From an uncultured Oscillospiraceae bacterium (GTDB lineage Bacteria > Bacillota > Clostridia > Oscillospirales > Oscillospiraceae): DNA of 64,000 nucleotides. The first letter of the stretch is position 1, and every line of letters begins with the position of its first letter. Positions 50,376 to 58,436 of the stretch are shown in pieces. The stretch spans positions 1 to 64,000 of the forward strand of contig CANQFT010000002.1 in NCBI GenBank assembly GCA_947599925.1, read 5' to 3'. Under the pieces are notes generated by a model. The model saw only the letters and a list, made by a program, of their open reading frames with translations, did not search any database and had not been told where the DNA came from. A program made the translations under genes and the position numbers.

Positions 50376-50413
50376 AAAAAAAGTACCCGGTCGGCACGCC
50401 GCCGACCGGGTAC
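50376..50413 (-). terminator. Terminator of the metNIQ operon
   Basis: GTACCCGGTCGGC pairs with GCCGACCGGGTAC and is followed on the minus strand by seven T's, a few bases after the metQ stop. Confidence 0.93.
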
Positions 50414-50420
50414 GAGGGGC

Positions 50421-51308
50421 TTAGAAAACAGTGACCACGGAACCGTCGGAATAGTTGGTAGCGATGTAATCCTTCACCGTATCAGACTGCAAAGCGGCGG
50501 CCAGGGCCTGGATGGCGGGGTCGTTCTCCCGACCCTCCTTGGTCACCAGGATGTTGCCGTAAGCGGTGGCGGCCGTACCCTGGGCGGACTCGATGGCCAG
50601 GGCGTCGGCCACGGTCAGACCGGCCTCCATGGCGTAGTTGCCGTTGATGACGGCCAGATCCAGGCTGTCCAGGGAGCGGGGCAGCTGGGCGGCCTCCAGC
50701 TCCTCAATGTCCAGGTTCTTGGGGTTCTCCACGATGTCCAGCACGGTGGGCTCCAGCCCGGCGTCCTCCGGCAGAGTGATCAATCCCTGCTCCTGGAGCA
50801 GCAGCAGCGCCCGGCCGCCGTTGGTGGGGTCGTTGGGGATGCCCACGGTGGCGCCGTCGGCCAGCTCTTCCAGCGAGGCGGTCTTGCCGGCGTAGATGCC
50901 AAAGGGCTCATAGTGGATGTTGGCCACGCTCACCAGATGGGTGCCGTTCTCGGCGTTGAAGTTGTTCAGATAGGTGATGTGCTGGAAGTAGTTGGCGTCC
51001 AGCTCGCCCTCCTCCACGGCGGTGTTGGGCAGGATGTAGTCGGTGAACTCCACGATCTCCAGGTCGATGCCCTGCGCGGCCAGAACGGGCTTGACCGCTT
51101 CCAGGATCTCGGCGTGGGGAACGGGGGTGGCGCCCACCTTGAGGGTGACGGTCTCGCCGGTGTTGTCGGCGGGGCTGGCGGCGGGCTCAGCGGTGTTGTC
51201 GGCGGGGCTGACGGTGGGTTGTTCGGTGGACGACTGCTGGCCGCCGCAGGCCGTCAGCAGGGCCAGGATGGTGACGCACACCACCAGCACGGACAGAAAC
51301 TTCTTCAT
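50421..51308 (-). CDS. metQ: Methionine-binding lipoprotein MetQ
   Basis: Solute-binding lipoprotein of the MetNIQ methionine importer (NlpA family). It has 295 residues: signal peptide with lipobox ILALLTAC, then a Ser/Pro/Glu linker that repeats SPADNT twice, then the NlpA fold with KVGATPVPHAEILEAVKP, EFTDYILPNTAVEEGELDAN and YFQHITYLNNF, all typical of MetQ. Two in-frame ATGs lie six bases apart; the second (51308) is better spaced from AAGGAG. Ligand specificity (L- or D-methionine, possibly other sulfur amino acids) is inferred from family and context. Confidence 0.95.
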   Translation of the reverse strand: MKKFLSVLVVCVTILALLTACGGQQSSTEQPTVSPADNTAEPAASPADNTGETVTLKVGATPVPHAEILEAVKPVLAAQGIDLEIVEFTDYILPNTAVEEGELDANYFQHITYLNNFNAENGTHLVSVANIHYEPFGIYAGKTASLEELADGATVGIPNDPTNGGRALLLLQEQGLITLPEDAGLEPTVLDIVENPKNLDIEELEAAQLPRSLDSLDLAVINGNYAMEAGLTVADALAIESAQGTAATAYGNILVTKEGRENDPAIQALAAALQSDTVKDYIATNYSDGSVVTVF

Positions 51309-51376
51309 TTTCATACACTCCTTTTTTTGTTTTCGTTTTTTGATATATGCTTGGGAACAGGTTCCCTTGCAGACCT

Positions 51377-52075
51377 TTACCGCAGCCTTTTGTCGCTGCG
51401 CTGGGCCAGATGGCCGCCGATGGCCTGGGCGATCTGGACCAGGATGACGATGAGGGTGGTGGCCACCAGCATGACGGCGCCGTTGAACTTATAGAGGCCG
51501 TAGTTGATGGCCGTCTTGCCCAGGCCGCCGCCGCCGATGGCGCCGGCCATGGCGCCGTAACTCAGGATGGTGATGAACGAGGTGGTGAAGCTGGAGATGA
51601 GGGCGGGCCTGCACTCAGGCAGCATCACCTTCCACACGATCTGAAAGGGCGAACAGCCCATGGCCTGGGCCGCTTCGATGACCCCGCGGTCGGTCTCCCG
51701 CAGAGAGGTCTCCACCAGCCGGGCGATAAAGGGCGCGGCGGCCACGATCAGCGGCGGAATGGCGGCCTTGGTGCCGATCTTGGTGCCCACCAGAACGAGG
51801 CTCAGATCCAGCACAAAGAGCATCAGGATCAAAAAGGGCACCGAGCGCAGGATGTTGATGACGATGTTCAGGGCCTTCATGATGGGGGTGGGCAGCGGGC
51901 GCACCCCGTCCTTGTCGCCCACCACCAACAGCACCGCCAGTACCAGTCCCAGCAGAAAGGCCACGGCGGTGGACACCACGGTGGAATAGGTGGTCTCCCA
52001 GATGCCGTCCAGAAATTCTTCCAGATATTTCGGGGTGGTAAAGATCTCTGTCATCTGGCTCAAAAACTTATCCAT
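51377..52075 (-). CDS. metI: Methionine ABC transporter permease MetI
   Basis: Membrane subunit of MetNIQ. The 232 residues show five membrane segments and the coupling-loop motif IEAAQAMGCSPFQIVWKVML near residue 140. The opening LEEFLDGIWETTYSTVVSTA is characteristic. Its start overlaps metN by eight bases, and metQ follows after 68 bp, the standard metN-metI-metQ order. Confidence 0.95.
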   Translation of the reverse strand: MDKFLSQMTEIFTTPKYLEEFLDGIWETTYSTVVSTAVAFLLGLVLAVLLVVGDKDGVRPLPTPIMKALNIVINILRSVPFLILMLFVLDLSLVLVGTKIGTKAAIPPLIVAAAPFIARLVETSLRETDRGVIEAAQAMGCSPFQIVWKVMLPECRPALISSFTTSFITILSYGAMAGAIGGGGLGKTAINYGLYKFNGAVMLVATTLIVILVQIAQAIGGHLAQRSDKRLR

Positions 52076-53069
52076 GGTAGTCCCGTACCTCCTCCACTGT
52101 CACATTGGCCTGGCCCTTGAGATAGGCCAGGGCCCTGGCCGCCTCGGTCCCGTCCTGGGGCAGTCCCAACAGCATGGTGCCAAAGGCCTTGCCGTCGATG
52201 CTCCGGGTGTCCGCGCCCAGGATGTTCACCTTCACGCCGCAGTCCATCGCCAGGGACGCCACCAGCGGCTCATAGGACGAGTTGCCGTTGAAGGCCACGC
52301 GGACCACGCGGCCCGTGGGAAGCTGCTCCAGCGCCACGCCGTCCGGGTAGACCAGCCGCCGTCCGGCGTCGGTCTGGGGGTTGGAGAAGATGTCCTCCAC
52401 CCTGCCGGTCTCCACCATCTCCCCGTGGTCCAGAATGGCCACCTTGTGGCAGATCTCCTCCACCACCGTCATCTCGTGGGTGATGACCACCACGGTGATG
52501 CCCGTCTCCCGGTTGATCTTTTGAATGAGCCGGAGGATGGCGCGGGTGGACTGGGGGTCCAGGGCGGAGGTGGCCTCGTCGCAGAGCAGGACCTTGGGGT
52601 CGCTGGCCAGAGACCGGGCGATGGCCACCCTCTGCTTCTGTCCGCCGGAGAGCTGGGCGGGATAGGCCCCCGCCTTGTCCGGCAGGTCCACCAGCTCCAG
52701 AAGCTCCATGGCCTGCTTGCGGGCCCGCCCGCGGCTGACCCCGGCGATCTCCATGGGGAAGCAGATGTTGTCCAGACAGTTCCTCTGCATCAGCAGATTG
52801 AACTGCTGAAAGATCATGCCCATCTTCTTGCGCTCTTGCCGCAGGGCCTTTTCGCCCAGCGCGGTGAGCTCCAGCCCGTCCACGAACACCTTTCCCTGGG
52901 TGGGCCGCTCCAGCAGGTTGATGCACCGCACCAGCGTGGACTTTCCCGCGCCGGAAAAGCCGATGATGCCGAAGATCTCGCCCGGCGCGATGTGGAGCGA
53001 GACATCCCGCACCGCGTGTACCTCATTTTGCCCGGAGAAGGTCTTGCTGACGTGTTCCAGCCGAATCAT
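52068..53069 (-). CDS. metN: Methionine ABC transporter ATPase MetN
   Basis: ATPase of the methionine importer. The 333 residues carry Walker A GFSGAGKST (37-45), Q-loop MIFQQFNLL, signature LSGGQKQRVAIARS, Walker B VLLCDEATSALDP, switch-loop VVITHEMTV, and a C-terminal NIL domain (about 255-333) that binds methionine to inhibit transport. The ATG at 53069 is better spaced from GAGGG than the in-frame ATG at 53075. It is the first structural gene of the operon and sits 19 bp after the poly-U of the leader terminator, so its expression depends on read-through of that terminator. Confidence 0.95.
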   Translation of the reverse strand: MIRLEHVSKTFSGQNEVHAVRDVSLHIAPGEIFGIIGFSGAGKSTLVRCINLLERPTQGKVFVDGLELTALGEKALRQERKKMGMIFQQFNLLMQRNCLDNICFPMEIAGVSRGRARKQAMELLELVDLPDKAGAYPAQLSGGQKQRVAIARSLASDPKVLLCDEATSALDPQSTRAILRLIQKINRETGITVVVITHEMTVVEEICHKVAILDHGEMVETGRVEDIFSNPQTDAGRRLVYPDGVALEQLPTGRVVRVAFNGNSSYEPLVASLAMDCGVKVNILGADTRSIDGKAFGTMLLGLPQDGTEAARALAYLKGQANVTVEEVRDYHG

Positions 53070-53087
53070 TCCCATCCCTCATTCCAT

Positions 53088-53117
53088 AAAAAAGTGGGAA
53101 GCGCGTGCGCTTCCCAC
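53088..53117 (-). terminator. Attenuator terminator before metN
   Basis: A perfect 11-bp stem (GTGGGAAGCGC with its complement, two to four bases in the loop) is followed by six T's on the minus strand. It lies between the leader ORF stop (20 bp away) and metN (19 bp away), so it would end transcription before the operon unless an alternative fold forms. Confidence 0.92.
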
Positions 53118-53272
53118 AGATTTGAACACGGTTGGTTCACCGACCGCGCACCGGGAAACAAGCACGACAAAACGTGGGCATACACACCATGCCCATGGCC
53201 ATCATCATCATGCCATCACGTCCCGCCATGCGGTTCCCCTCCTCTCGGCCCGTGGGCCGGAAATTTTGACTG
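53108..53272 (-). promoter_or_regulatory. metNIQ leader with candidate attenuation folds
   Basis: The leader RNA (start near 53272) contains a hairpin inside the Met-rich codons, GGGCAT (53194-53189) with ATGCCC (53181-53176) around seven bases. It also has a candidate antiterminator: TGTTTCCCG at codons 24-26 (53160-53152) can pair over nine positions, three of them G-U, with TGGGAAGCG (53116-53108), the 5' arm of the terminator. A second option is GTGCGC (53151-53146) with GCGCAC (53110-53105). A ribosome stalled on Met codons 7-17 leaves these free, while one reaching the stop codon covers them. No S-box or T-box consensus is visible. Confidence 0.65.
53137..53229 (-). CDS. Methionine/cysteine-rich leader peptide
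   Basis: A 30-codon ORF starting eight bases after GAGGAGGGG, as good a ribosome site as any in the window. Met occupies codons 1, 7, 8, 9, 10, 12, 14 and 17, with the core reading GMMMMAMGMVCM. Cys is at codons 16, 21 and 24, and the end is basic (VRGR). It stops 20 bp before the metN attenuator. The composition matches the transporter's substrate, the hallmark of a leader peptide in ribosome-mediated attenuation. A Met/Cys-rich metal-binding microprotein is a less likely alternative. Confidence 0.75.
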   Translation of the reverse strand: MAGRDGMMMMAMGMVCMPTFCRACFPVRGR

Positions 53273-53278
53273 TCGCCT

Positions 53279-53307
53279 ATCATAGCACCCCAAAACCTAT
53301 TTGTCAA
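53279..53307 (-). promoter_or_regulatory. metNIQ promoter
   Basis: TTGACA (53307-53302), a 17-bp spacer and TATGAT (53284-53279) on the minus strand. A start near 53272 gives a leader of about 200 nt, long enough for the leader ORF and terminator. It lies about 75 bp after the end of the ECF gene. Confidence 0.9.
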
Positions 53308-53382
53308 GTATGCTTCAGGGTTTTGCCGTTTTCCCCAAAAATTTCCCGCCTCCGCACCGCCCCTTTGGGCGGACCGGCGGCC

Positions 53383-53892
53383 TCACAGACGGGCCAGACG
53401 CTGTTTCAGCCCTGCTCGGTCACAGGCCAGGGCCAGGACAAGAAAGACCACCCCGCTGCCGATCCCTTGGACCAGGGTGCCCAAAAACTGGGGCGGAAAG
53501 GCCGCCCAGCTCCGGGCGAACCAGACGTTCACAAACCCGTAGAGGGTGGGCGAGAGGAGCCCGGCGGCCACCACCGCCCCGGCGCTCCGGGCGGTCAGGA
53601 TCCGATCGCTCCGGGCGGTGAAAGGCAGGCAGATGAGCAGCTTGATGACGAAGGTGGCCGGGGCCCATATGGGGGCGGTGAGCAAGTCGGCCAGCGCCCC
53701 TCCCACCGCTCCGGCGGCCATGGCCCAGGGCATGGGCAGCAGACAGGCGGCCAGGTAGATCAGCGCGTCCCCCACGTGGACATACCCGCCGGTGGGCAGG
53801 GGAATGTGGAGGACGTAGGCGGTGGTGGCGGTGATGGCGGCGGCGAACACCGCCGCGGTCACCAAGTCGTGGATGTTGGTTTTCTTTTTCAT
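53383..53892 (-). CDS. ECF transporter S component (TIGR04002-like)
   Basis: Substrate-capturing membrane subunit for a shared energy-coupling-factor transporter, whose A and T subunits lie elsewhere. The 169 residues show about five to six hydrophobic segments, beginning DLVTAAVFAAAITATTAYVL. Further marks are IPLPTGGYVHVGDALIYLAA, seen in riboflavin/TIGR04002-type S components. The vitamin is unknown; the setting beside metF and B12-dependent metH makes folate or a corrinoid worth considering. AGGAGGCGCC precedes the ATG at 53892, and a strong promoter lies about 65 bp upstream. Confidence 0.8.
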   Translation of the reverse strand: MKKKTNIHDLVTAAVFAAAITATTAYVLHIPLPTGGYVHVGDALIYLAACLLPMPWAMAAGAVGGALADLLTAPIWAPATFVIKLLICLPFTARSDRILTARSAGAVVAAGLLSPTLYGFVNVWFARSWAAFPPQFLGTLVQGIGSGVVFLVLALACDRAGLKQRLARL

Positions 53893-53949
53893 AGGCGCCT
53901 CCTGACGGCGCGGGGCCGGACGGACACAGCCCCTCTTGTTGGTAGGCAA

Positions 53950-53978
53950 ATCATACTACTTTACTAGGTATTTGTCAA
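53950..53978 (-). promoter_or_regulatory. Promoter of the ECF S-component gene
   Basis: TTGACA (53978-53973), a 17-bp spacer and TATGAT (53955-53950) on the minus strand, overlapping the last codons of metF. The leader is about 50 nt, too short for a cobalamin riboswitch. Confidence 0.85.
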
Positions 53979-54839
53979 GGCTTTTTTTGCGGCCGGGATC
54001 AGCCCGGTCATCAGCTCGATTCGGTGAAAGGGCGTCATCAGGTACACCCCGTCGCTCAAGGGCGCGATCCGCCGCAAAATATCCAGGGAGATCTCCCGCC
54101 CCAGCGCCTCACCCGCCTGGCGGTCCAGGTCCTCGTAGCGGGCGATGATGGCCGGGTCCACGGACACGCCGGAGACTTCCCGGTCCAAAAACAGGGCGTT
54201 TTTTTGGCTGACGATGGGAAAGATCCCGCCCAGTATTTTACCCTTCAGCGCCGCCCTTGCCCTGGCCAGATTGTCCAGCGCCCTGGCCGACAGCACCGGC
54301 TGGGTCAAAAAGCCCACCACGCCGCAGTCCTCCTTCTCTCTGGCCCGGCGCAGTTCGGCGGAGAAGTTCGCCGCGTTCACATTCAGCGCCCCAAAGACGC
54401 GAAAGGGGGTCCGCAGCACCTGGTCGTTGAGGGCGGAGACGTATTGCGCCAGCCGCCGGGAGTTAAAGTTGAACACGCTCTTCACCGTGCCCCGGTGGTC
54501 GCCGGGCACCGGGTCGCCGGTGACCAGCAACACGTTGTGGACCCCTTCGATGGAGAGGCCCAACAGCAGGGCTTTCACGGCGATCTCGTTGCGGTCCCGG
54601 CAGGTCATGTGGGGCAGGGCCTCCATGTTCATCTCCCGCTTGATCTTGCACGAGAGCAGACTGCTGTCCGCTCTGGGCCGGCCCACGGGGGAGTCGGCGA
54701 TGGTGACCGCGTCCGCTCCGGCGGCCTGAAACGCGGCCACGCCCTGCAAAAAGGGCTGGATGGTGTCGTCGGTGGGCGGGTCCAGCTCCACGCACACCAC
54801 GCCCTCGCCCCGCTGGAGCTTTTCCCACAGCGCGTTCAT
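53964..54839 (-). CDS. metF: Methylenetetrahydrofolate reductase
   Basis: FAD enzyme that reduces methylene-THF to methyl-THF, the methyl donor for MetH. The 291 residues form a TIM barrel with CVELDPP near the start, ADSPVGRPRADSSLL, MTCRDRNEIAVKALLLG (about residues 78-94), LLVTGDP, and the C-terminal GVYLMTPFHRIELM. The start overlaps the metH stop by four bases (ATGA), so the two are translated together. No NADH-binding extension is seen, as is common for clostridial MetF, which may use a separate electron donor. Confidence 0.93.
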   Translation of the reverse strand: MNALWEKLQRGEGVVCVELDPPTDDTIQPFLQGVAAFQAAGADAVTIADSPVGRPRADSSLLSCKIKREMNMEALPHMTCRDRNEIAVKALLLGLSIEGVHNVLLVTGDPVPGDHRGTVKSVFNFNSRRLAQYVSALNDQVLRTPFRVFGALNVNAANFSAELRRAREKEDCGVVGFLTQPVLSARALDNLARARAALKGKILGGIFPIVSQKNALFLDREVSGVSVDPAIIARYEDLDRQAGEALGREISLDILRRIAPLSDGVYLMTPFHRIELMTGLIPAAKKALTNT

Positions 54840-57190
54840 CCCAGCACCTCCCTGGCGATCTGGGCCGAGGCCTTGGCGTCCTTGGCGTAGAAATCCGCGC
54901 CGATGGAGCGGGCGTAGTCCTCCGTCACCACCGCTCCCGCCACAAAGACCTTTGGCGGGTCGGGCAGGGCCTTGAGCAGTGCCACCGTCCGCTCCATGGC
55001 GGGCAGCGTGGTGGTCATCAGCGCCGAAAGGCCCACCAGCCGCGCTCCCCGCCGCTCCGTCTCCTGGGCCACGGTCTCCGGCGGCACGTCCCGGCCCAGG
55101 TCGGTGATGGCGTAGCCGTAGTTTTCCATGACGGTCTTGGCGATGTTTTTGCCGATGTCGTGGATGTCCCCGCGGACGGTGGCCACCACCACCTCGCCCC
55201 GCCGCACCGGGGCCTGCCCCGCGGCGGAGAGGTGGTCGGCCACGGCGTCAAACACGCTCTGGGCGGCCTGGGCCGCGCTCAAAAGCTGGGGCAGATAGAG
55301 CCGCCCCGCCTCATACTCCTCGCCCACGGCGTCCAGCGCCGGGATCAGCTCCTCCTCCACCAGCTCCAGCGGTTGGCGGCTGGACAGCGCTTCCCTGGCC
55401 AGCCGTCCCGCCTCCCCTCGGAGCCCCCGCAAAATGGCCTGGCGCAAGCCCAGCTGGGTTTGGGCGGGGGCGGCGCTCTGGACCGCCGGAACCTGGTCGG
55501 CCATGTGCGCCACATAGTCGGCGCACTGGGCGTCCTCGCCGCTGAGGAGCCGGAAGGCCCGGACCGTATCCATCATCTCGCTCCTGTTGGGGTCCAGGAT
55601 CGGCAGGGTCAGCCCGCGGGCCAGCGCCGCGGCCAAAAAGGTGCGGTTGACCACCCCGCGCTGGGGCAGGCCAAAGGAGATGTTGGACACGCCCAGCACC
55701 GTCTGCAGCCCCAGGTCATGGTGCGCCCCGCTCACCGCCTCCAGCGTCTCCCGCGCCTGGTCGGGCTGGGCGGAGGCCGTGAGGGTCAGGCAGTCCACCC
55801 ACACATCTTCCCGCGGGATGCCCACCTCCAGCGCCCGGTCCAGGATGCGCCGGGCGATGTCCAGCCGTTGCCGGGCGGTCTTGGGCAGACCCTTTTCGTC
55901 CAGACACAGCCCCACCACCGCCGCGCCGTAGCGCCTGGCCAGGGGCAACACCGCCTCCATGGAGGCCGGATCGCCGTTGACCGAGTTGATGACCGGCTTG
56001 CCGTTATACACCCGCAGGGCGGCCTCCAGCGCGGCGGGGTCGGCCGAATCCAGCTGTAACGGCAGGGAGACCGCGGCCTGGAGCTTTTTCACCACCAGCG
56101 GCAAAAGGGCGGCCTCGTCCACGCCGGGACAGCCCACGTTCACGTCCAGAATGTCCGCGCCCGCGTCCTCCTGCTGGACGGCCAGGTCCAGAACATAGTC
56201 CAGGTCCCCATCCAAAAGGGCCTGTTGCAGCCGCTTTTTCCCCGTGGGGTTGATCCGCTCGCCGATCACCCGCACGCCGGTCAGGTCCAGGCACCTGGTG
56301 GGACTGCACACCCGCGAAACCGGCTGATAGGTCCGCCGGGCAGGGCTGGCGGTGGTCAAAAGCGCCCGGACCCCTTGGATGTATTCCGGCGTGGTGCCGC
56401 AGCAGCCGCCCACCAGGGTAGCCCCCGCCTCCACGCAGTCCGCCATGGCCTTCTGGAAGGCGGCGGCGTCCATGTCGTAGTGCCCGTCCACGGGATGGGG
56501 CAGGCCCGCGTTGGGCTTGGCGATGATGGGCAGCCGGGTGTGCCGGGCCAACTGGCCCACCAGCGGCGCCAGCGTGTCCGGTCCCTGAGAGCAGTTGAAG
56601 CCGATGGCGTCGGCCCCAAGGCCCTCCAGCGTGGCCGCCATAGACGCCACGGTACAGCCGGTAAAGGTCCGCCCCGCCGGGTCAAAGCTCATGGAGACAA
56701 AAACGGGCAGCTTCGTGGCCTCCTTGGCGGCCAGAAGCGCGGCCTTTGTCTCGTAGAGGTCGGTCATGGTCTCGATGAAGATCAGGTCCGCGCCGGCGGC
56801 GGCCCCGGCCTCCATCACCTGGCGAAACAGCCCGTAGGCCTCCTCAAACCGCAGACTGCCCAGGGGCTCCATCAGCTCCCCCAGCGGCCCCACGTCCAGC
56901 GCCACCGCCATCGGCCCGGCGGCTCTGGCCGCGGCGATGGAGGCGGCGATCACCCGCTCCACGCCCTGGCCCGTTCCGGCCAGCTTCCTGCCGTTGCAGC
57001 CAAAGGTGTTGGCGCACACCACCTGGCTCCCCGCCTCTACATAGGCCCGGTGGATGTCCGTCAGGACCTCCGGGTGACTGAGCCCCATCAGCTCAGGCGA
57101 CGTCCCGTGGGGCAGGTCGATCCCCTGCAGCATGGTGCCCATGGCCCCGTCCAGCAGAACAAAGCCGTCCTTCCAAAAATCAGCCCTCAC
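54836..57190 (-). CDS. metH: Cobalamin-dependent methionine synthase, without activation domain
   Basis: Transfers methyl from methyl-THF to homocysteine via cobalamin. The 784 residues hold the homocysteine-binding domain (1-300, zinc cysteines in GFNCSQGP and VGGCCGTTPE), the folate-binding barrel (about 305-560, RVIGERINPTGKKRL), and the cobalamin cap and Rossmann domains (about 570-784, with RGDIHDIGKNI supplying the Co-ligating His). The usual fourth, SAM-binding activation domain is absent and is encoded by the gene just upstream. The GTG start overlaps that gene by eleven bases. This split layout is known from several anaerobes. Confidence 0.95.
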   Translation of the reverse strand: MRADFWKDGFVLLDGAMGTMLQGIDLPHGTSPELMGLSHPEVLTDIHRAYVEAGSQVVCANTFGCNGRKLAGTGQGVERVIAASIAAARAAGPMAVALDVGPLGELMEPLGSLRFEEAYGLFRQVMEAGAAAGADLIFIETMTDLYETKAALLAAKEATKLPVFVSMSFDPAGRTFTGCTVASMAATLEGLGADAIGFNCSQGPDTLAPLVGQLARHTRLPIIAKPNAGLPHPVDGHYDMDAAAFQKAMADCVEAGATLVGGCCGTTPEYIQGVRALLTTASPARRTYQPVSRVCSPTRCLDLTGVRVIGERINPTGKKRLQQALLDGDLDYVLDLAVQQEDAGADILDVNVGCPGVDEAALLPLVVKKLQAAVSLPLQLDSADPAALEAALRVYNGKPVINSVNGDPASMEAVLPLARRYGAAVVGLCLDEKGLPKTARQRLDIARRILDRALEVGIPREDVWVDCLTLTASAQPDQARETLEAVSGAHHDLGLQTVLGVSNISFGLPQRGVVNRTFLAAALARGLTLPILDPNRSEMMDTVRAFRLLSGEDAQCADYVAHMADQVPAVQSAAPAQTQLGLRQAILRGLRGEAGRLAREALSSRQPLELVEEELIPALDAVGEEYEAGRLYLPQLLSAAQAAQSVFDAVADHLSAAGQAPVRRGEVVVATVRGDIHDIGKNIAKTVMENYGYAITDLGRDVPPETVAQETERRGARLVGLSALMTTTLPAMERTVALLKALPDPPKVFVAGAVVTEDYARSIGADFYAKDAKASAQIAREVLG

Positions 57191-57833
57191 AGCTCTCTCC
57201 CCTCTTTCTCAGCCCGCAGGTCTCCCCCATGGCGCACACCGCGCAGCCCCGGATCCGGGCCGGCTGGGGCCGATGGGCCAGACCGATCACAGCGGTGACA
57301 GTTTTGACCGGATTCAACATCTGGCTGGGCGTGACGCAGACCCCCAGCCGCCGCTGGGCGTCCACCAGGGCGCACAGCGGCCCCTGGGTCTCCAGGGGCA
57401 GGTCGCCGTAGCCCGGCGAAAAGCGGTCGGTGGGGAACATCTCCGGGGCCAGGGCCAGAAGCTCGGCCTGGGCCGCGTCGCACCCGGCCTCCACCCACGC
57501 GCTGCCGCAGGCGTCCAGCACCACGGCCCGGGCCATGTCCCTGGCCTGGGCCGCCAGCAGCCGGCGGTCAAACTCCGCGCCCAGACTGCACACCAAAACA
57601 GCCCCTCGGACGCACTCTCCCAGCATCCTCGCCGCCATCTCCCCAGCCAGGGCCACGCCGCCCAGACCGGGCACGCCGTCTGTCCAGACCAGGTCCATCA
57701 CCCGGTAGACCCACCGGGGCCGGACCTCCGCCTCCAGCTCCGCTGCCACGGTCCTCACCTGGCGGACCAGGTCTTCGTCCGCCTGGCCGCGAACGCCCAG
57801 ATACCGAAGGGCCTCTTGGATGTCAACCGTCAT
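57180..57833 (-). CDS. Stand-alone MetH activation-domain protein
   Basis: A 217-residue protein matching the vitamin B12-dependent methionine synthase activation domain. Marks include IQEALRYLGVRGQADEDL near the start, DACGSAWVEAGCDAAQ, and RFSPGYGDLPLETQ with VCVTPSQMLNPVKTVTAVIG near residues 150-185. It should bind SAM and re-methylate oxidised cobalamin on MetH in trans. A Cys-rich C-terminus (RGCAVCAMGETCGLRKR) may carry a metal or redox site. The ATG overlaps the nrdG stop and its end overlaps metH, so expression is tightly linked. Confidence 0.88.
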   Translation of the reverse strand: MTVDIQEALRYLGVRGQADEDLVRQVRTVAAELEAEVRPRWVYRVMDLVWTDGVPGLGGVALAGEMAARMLGECVRGAVLVCSLGAEFDRRLLAAQARDMARAVVLDACGSAWVEAGCDAAQAELLALAPEMFPTDRFSPGYGDLPLETQGPLCALVDAQRRLGVCVTPSQMLNPVKTVTAVIGLAHRPQPARIRGCAVCAMGETCGLRKRGESCEG

Positions 57834-58369
57834 GGCGTGCCCCTCCGCCTGTCGGGCAGGAGGGCCAGACGCCCCTGCCGCCGCGTGGCGTTCATGTCGA
57901 TGAGCCGCTGGTTCTCGCTGCCCCGGAAGCGGAGGGCCAGGTTCTTCTTCTCCTGGACAAAGGGCCCGTCCACCAGCACGTCGATGAGGGACAAGAGCTC
58001 CTCCGTGGCGCCACAGTGCTTGGGGTCGGCAGGGTCGGTCAGCCGCTCCAGGGTGAAACCGGTGAAGCACCAGACGGTCTTTTGGGGATAGGTCTCCTTG
58101 ACCCGCCGCACAAAGGGCAGCAGGGCAGCCTGGTTCTCCGGCTCAAAGGGCTCGCCGCCCAGCAGGGTCAGCCCGTTGATATACTCCGGCGCCAGCATCT
58201 CCAAAAGCTCCGCCTCGGTCTGGGCGGTGAAGGGCTGGCCGTAGTGAAAGTCCCAGGTCTGGGGCTGGAAGCACCCAGGGCAGCGGTTGGTACAGCCGGA
58301 GACGAACAGGGTGACCCGCACCCCCTCGCCGTCGGCAATGTCGCAGTTTTTGATCTGGCCGTAATACAA
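57830..58369 (-). CDS. nrdG: Anaerobic ribonucleotide reductase activating protein
   Basis: Radical SAM enzyme that installs the glycyl radical on NrdD. The 179 residues contain the radical SAM cysteines in SGCTNRCPGCF (C-x3-C-x2-C, about residues 26-33), the SAM-binding GGEP in LTLLGGEPFEPEN, and an N-terminal ADGEGVRVTLFV block. It follows nrdD by 67 bp, with a terminator-like hairpin in between. Its stop overlaps the MetH activation gene by four bases, linking nucleotide and methionine genes in one transcript. Confidence 0.95.
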   Translation of the reverse strand: MYYGQIKNCDIADGEGVRVTLFVSGCTNRCPGCFQPQTWDFHYGQPFTAQTEAELLEMLAPEYINGLTLLGGEPFEPENQAALLPFVRRVKETYPQKTVWCFTGFTLERLTDPADPKHCGATEELLSLIDVLVDGPFVQEKKNLALRFRGSENQRLIDMNATRRQGRLALLPDRRRGTP

Positions 58370-58388
58370 TCCGGTCCTCCTCCTTACG

Positions 58389-58416
58389 AAAAGAGCCGGG
58401 TCCTTGACCCGGCTCT
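58389..58416 (-). terminator. Terminator-like hairpin between nrdD and nrdG
   Basis: A perfect 11-bp stem AGAGCCGGGTC with its complement and a three-base loop is followed by TTTT, then the nrdG ribosome site TAAGGAGGAGG. It would lower nrdG and met transcription relative to nrdD, or protect the nrdD mRNA end. Confidence 0.7.
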
Positions 58417-58436
58417 ATGGCGGTTCCTGAGATGTC

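Noticed and set aside
53088..53272. SAM-I (S-box) riboswitch before metN
   Set aside because: The leader lacks the conserved CTTATC-AGAG start and the GGCAACC-type core, and is occupied by the Met-rich ORF.
53893..53972. Cobalamin riboswitch before the ECF gene
   Set aside because: The promoter leaves only about 50 nt of leader, far too short.
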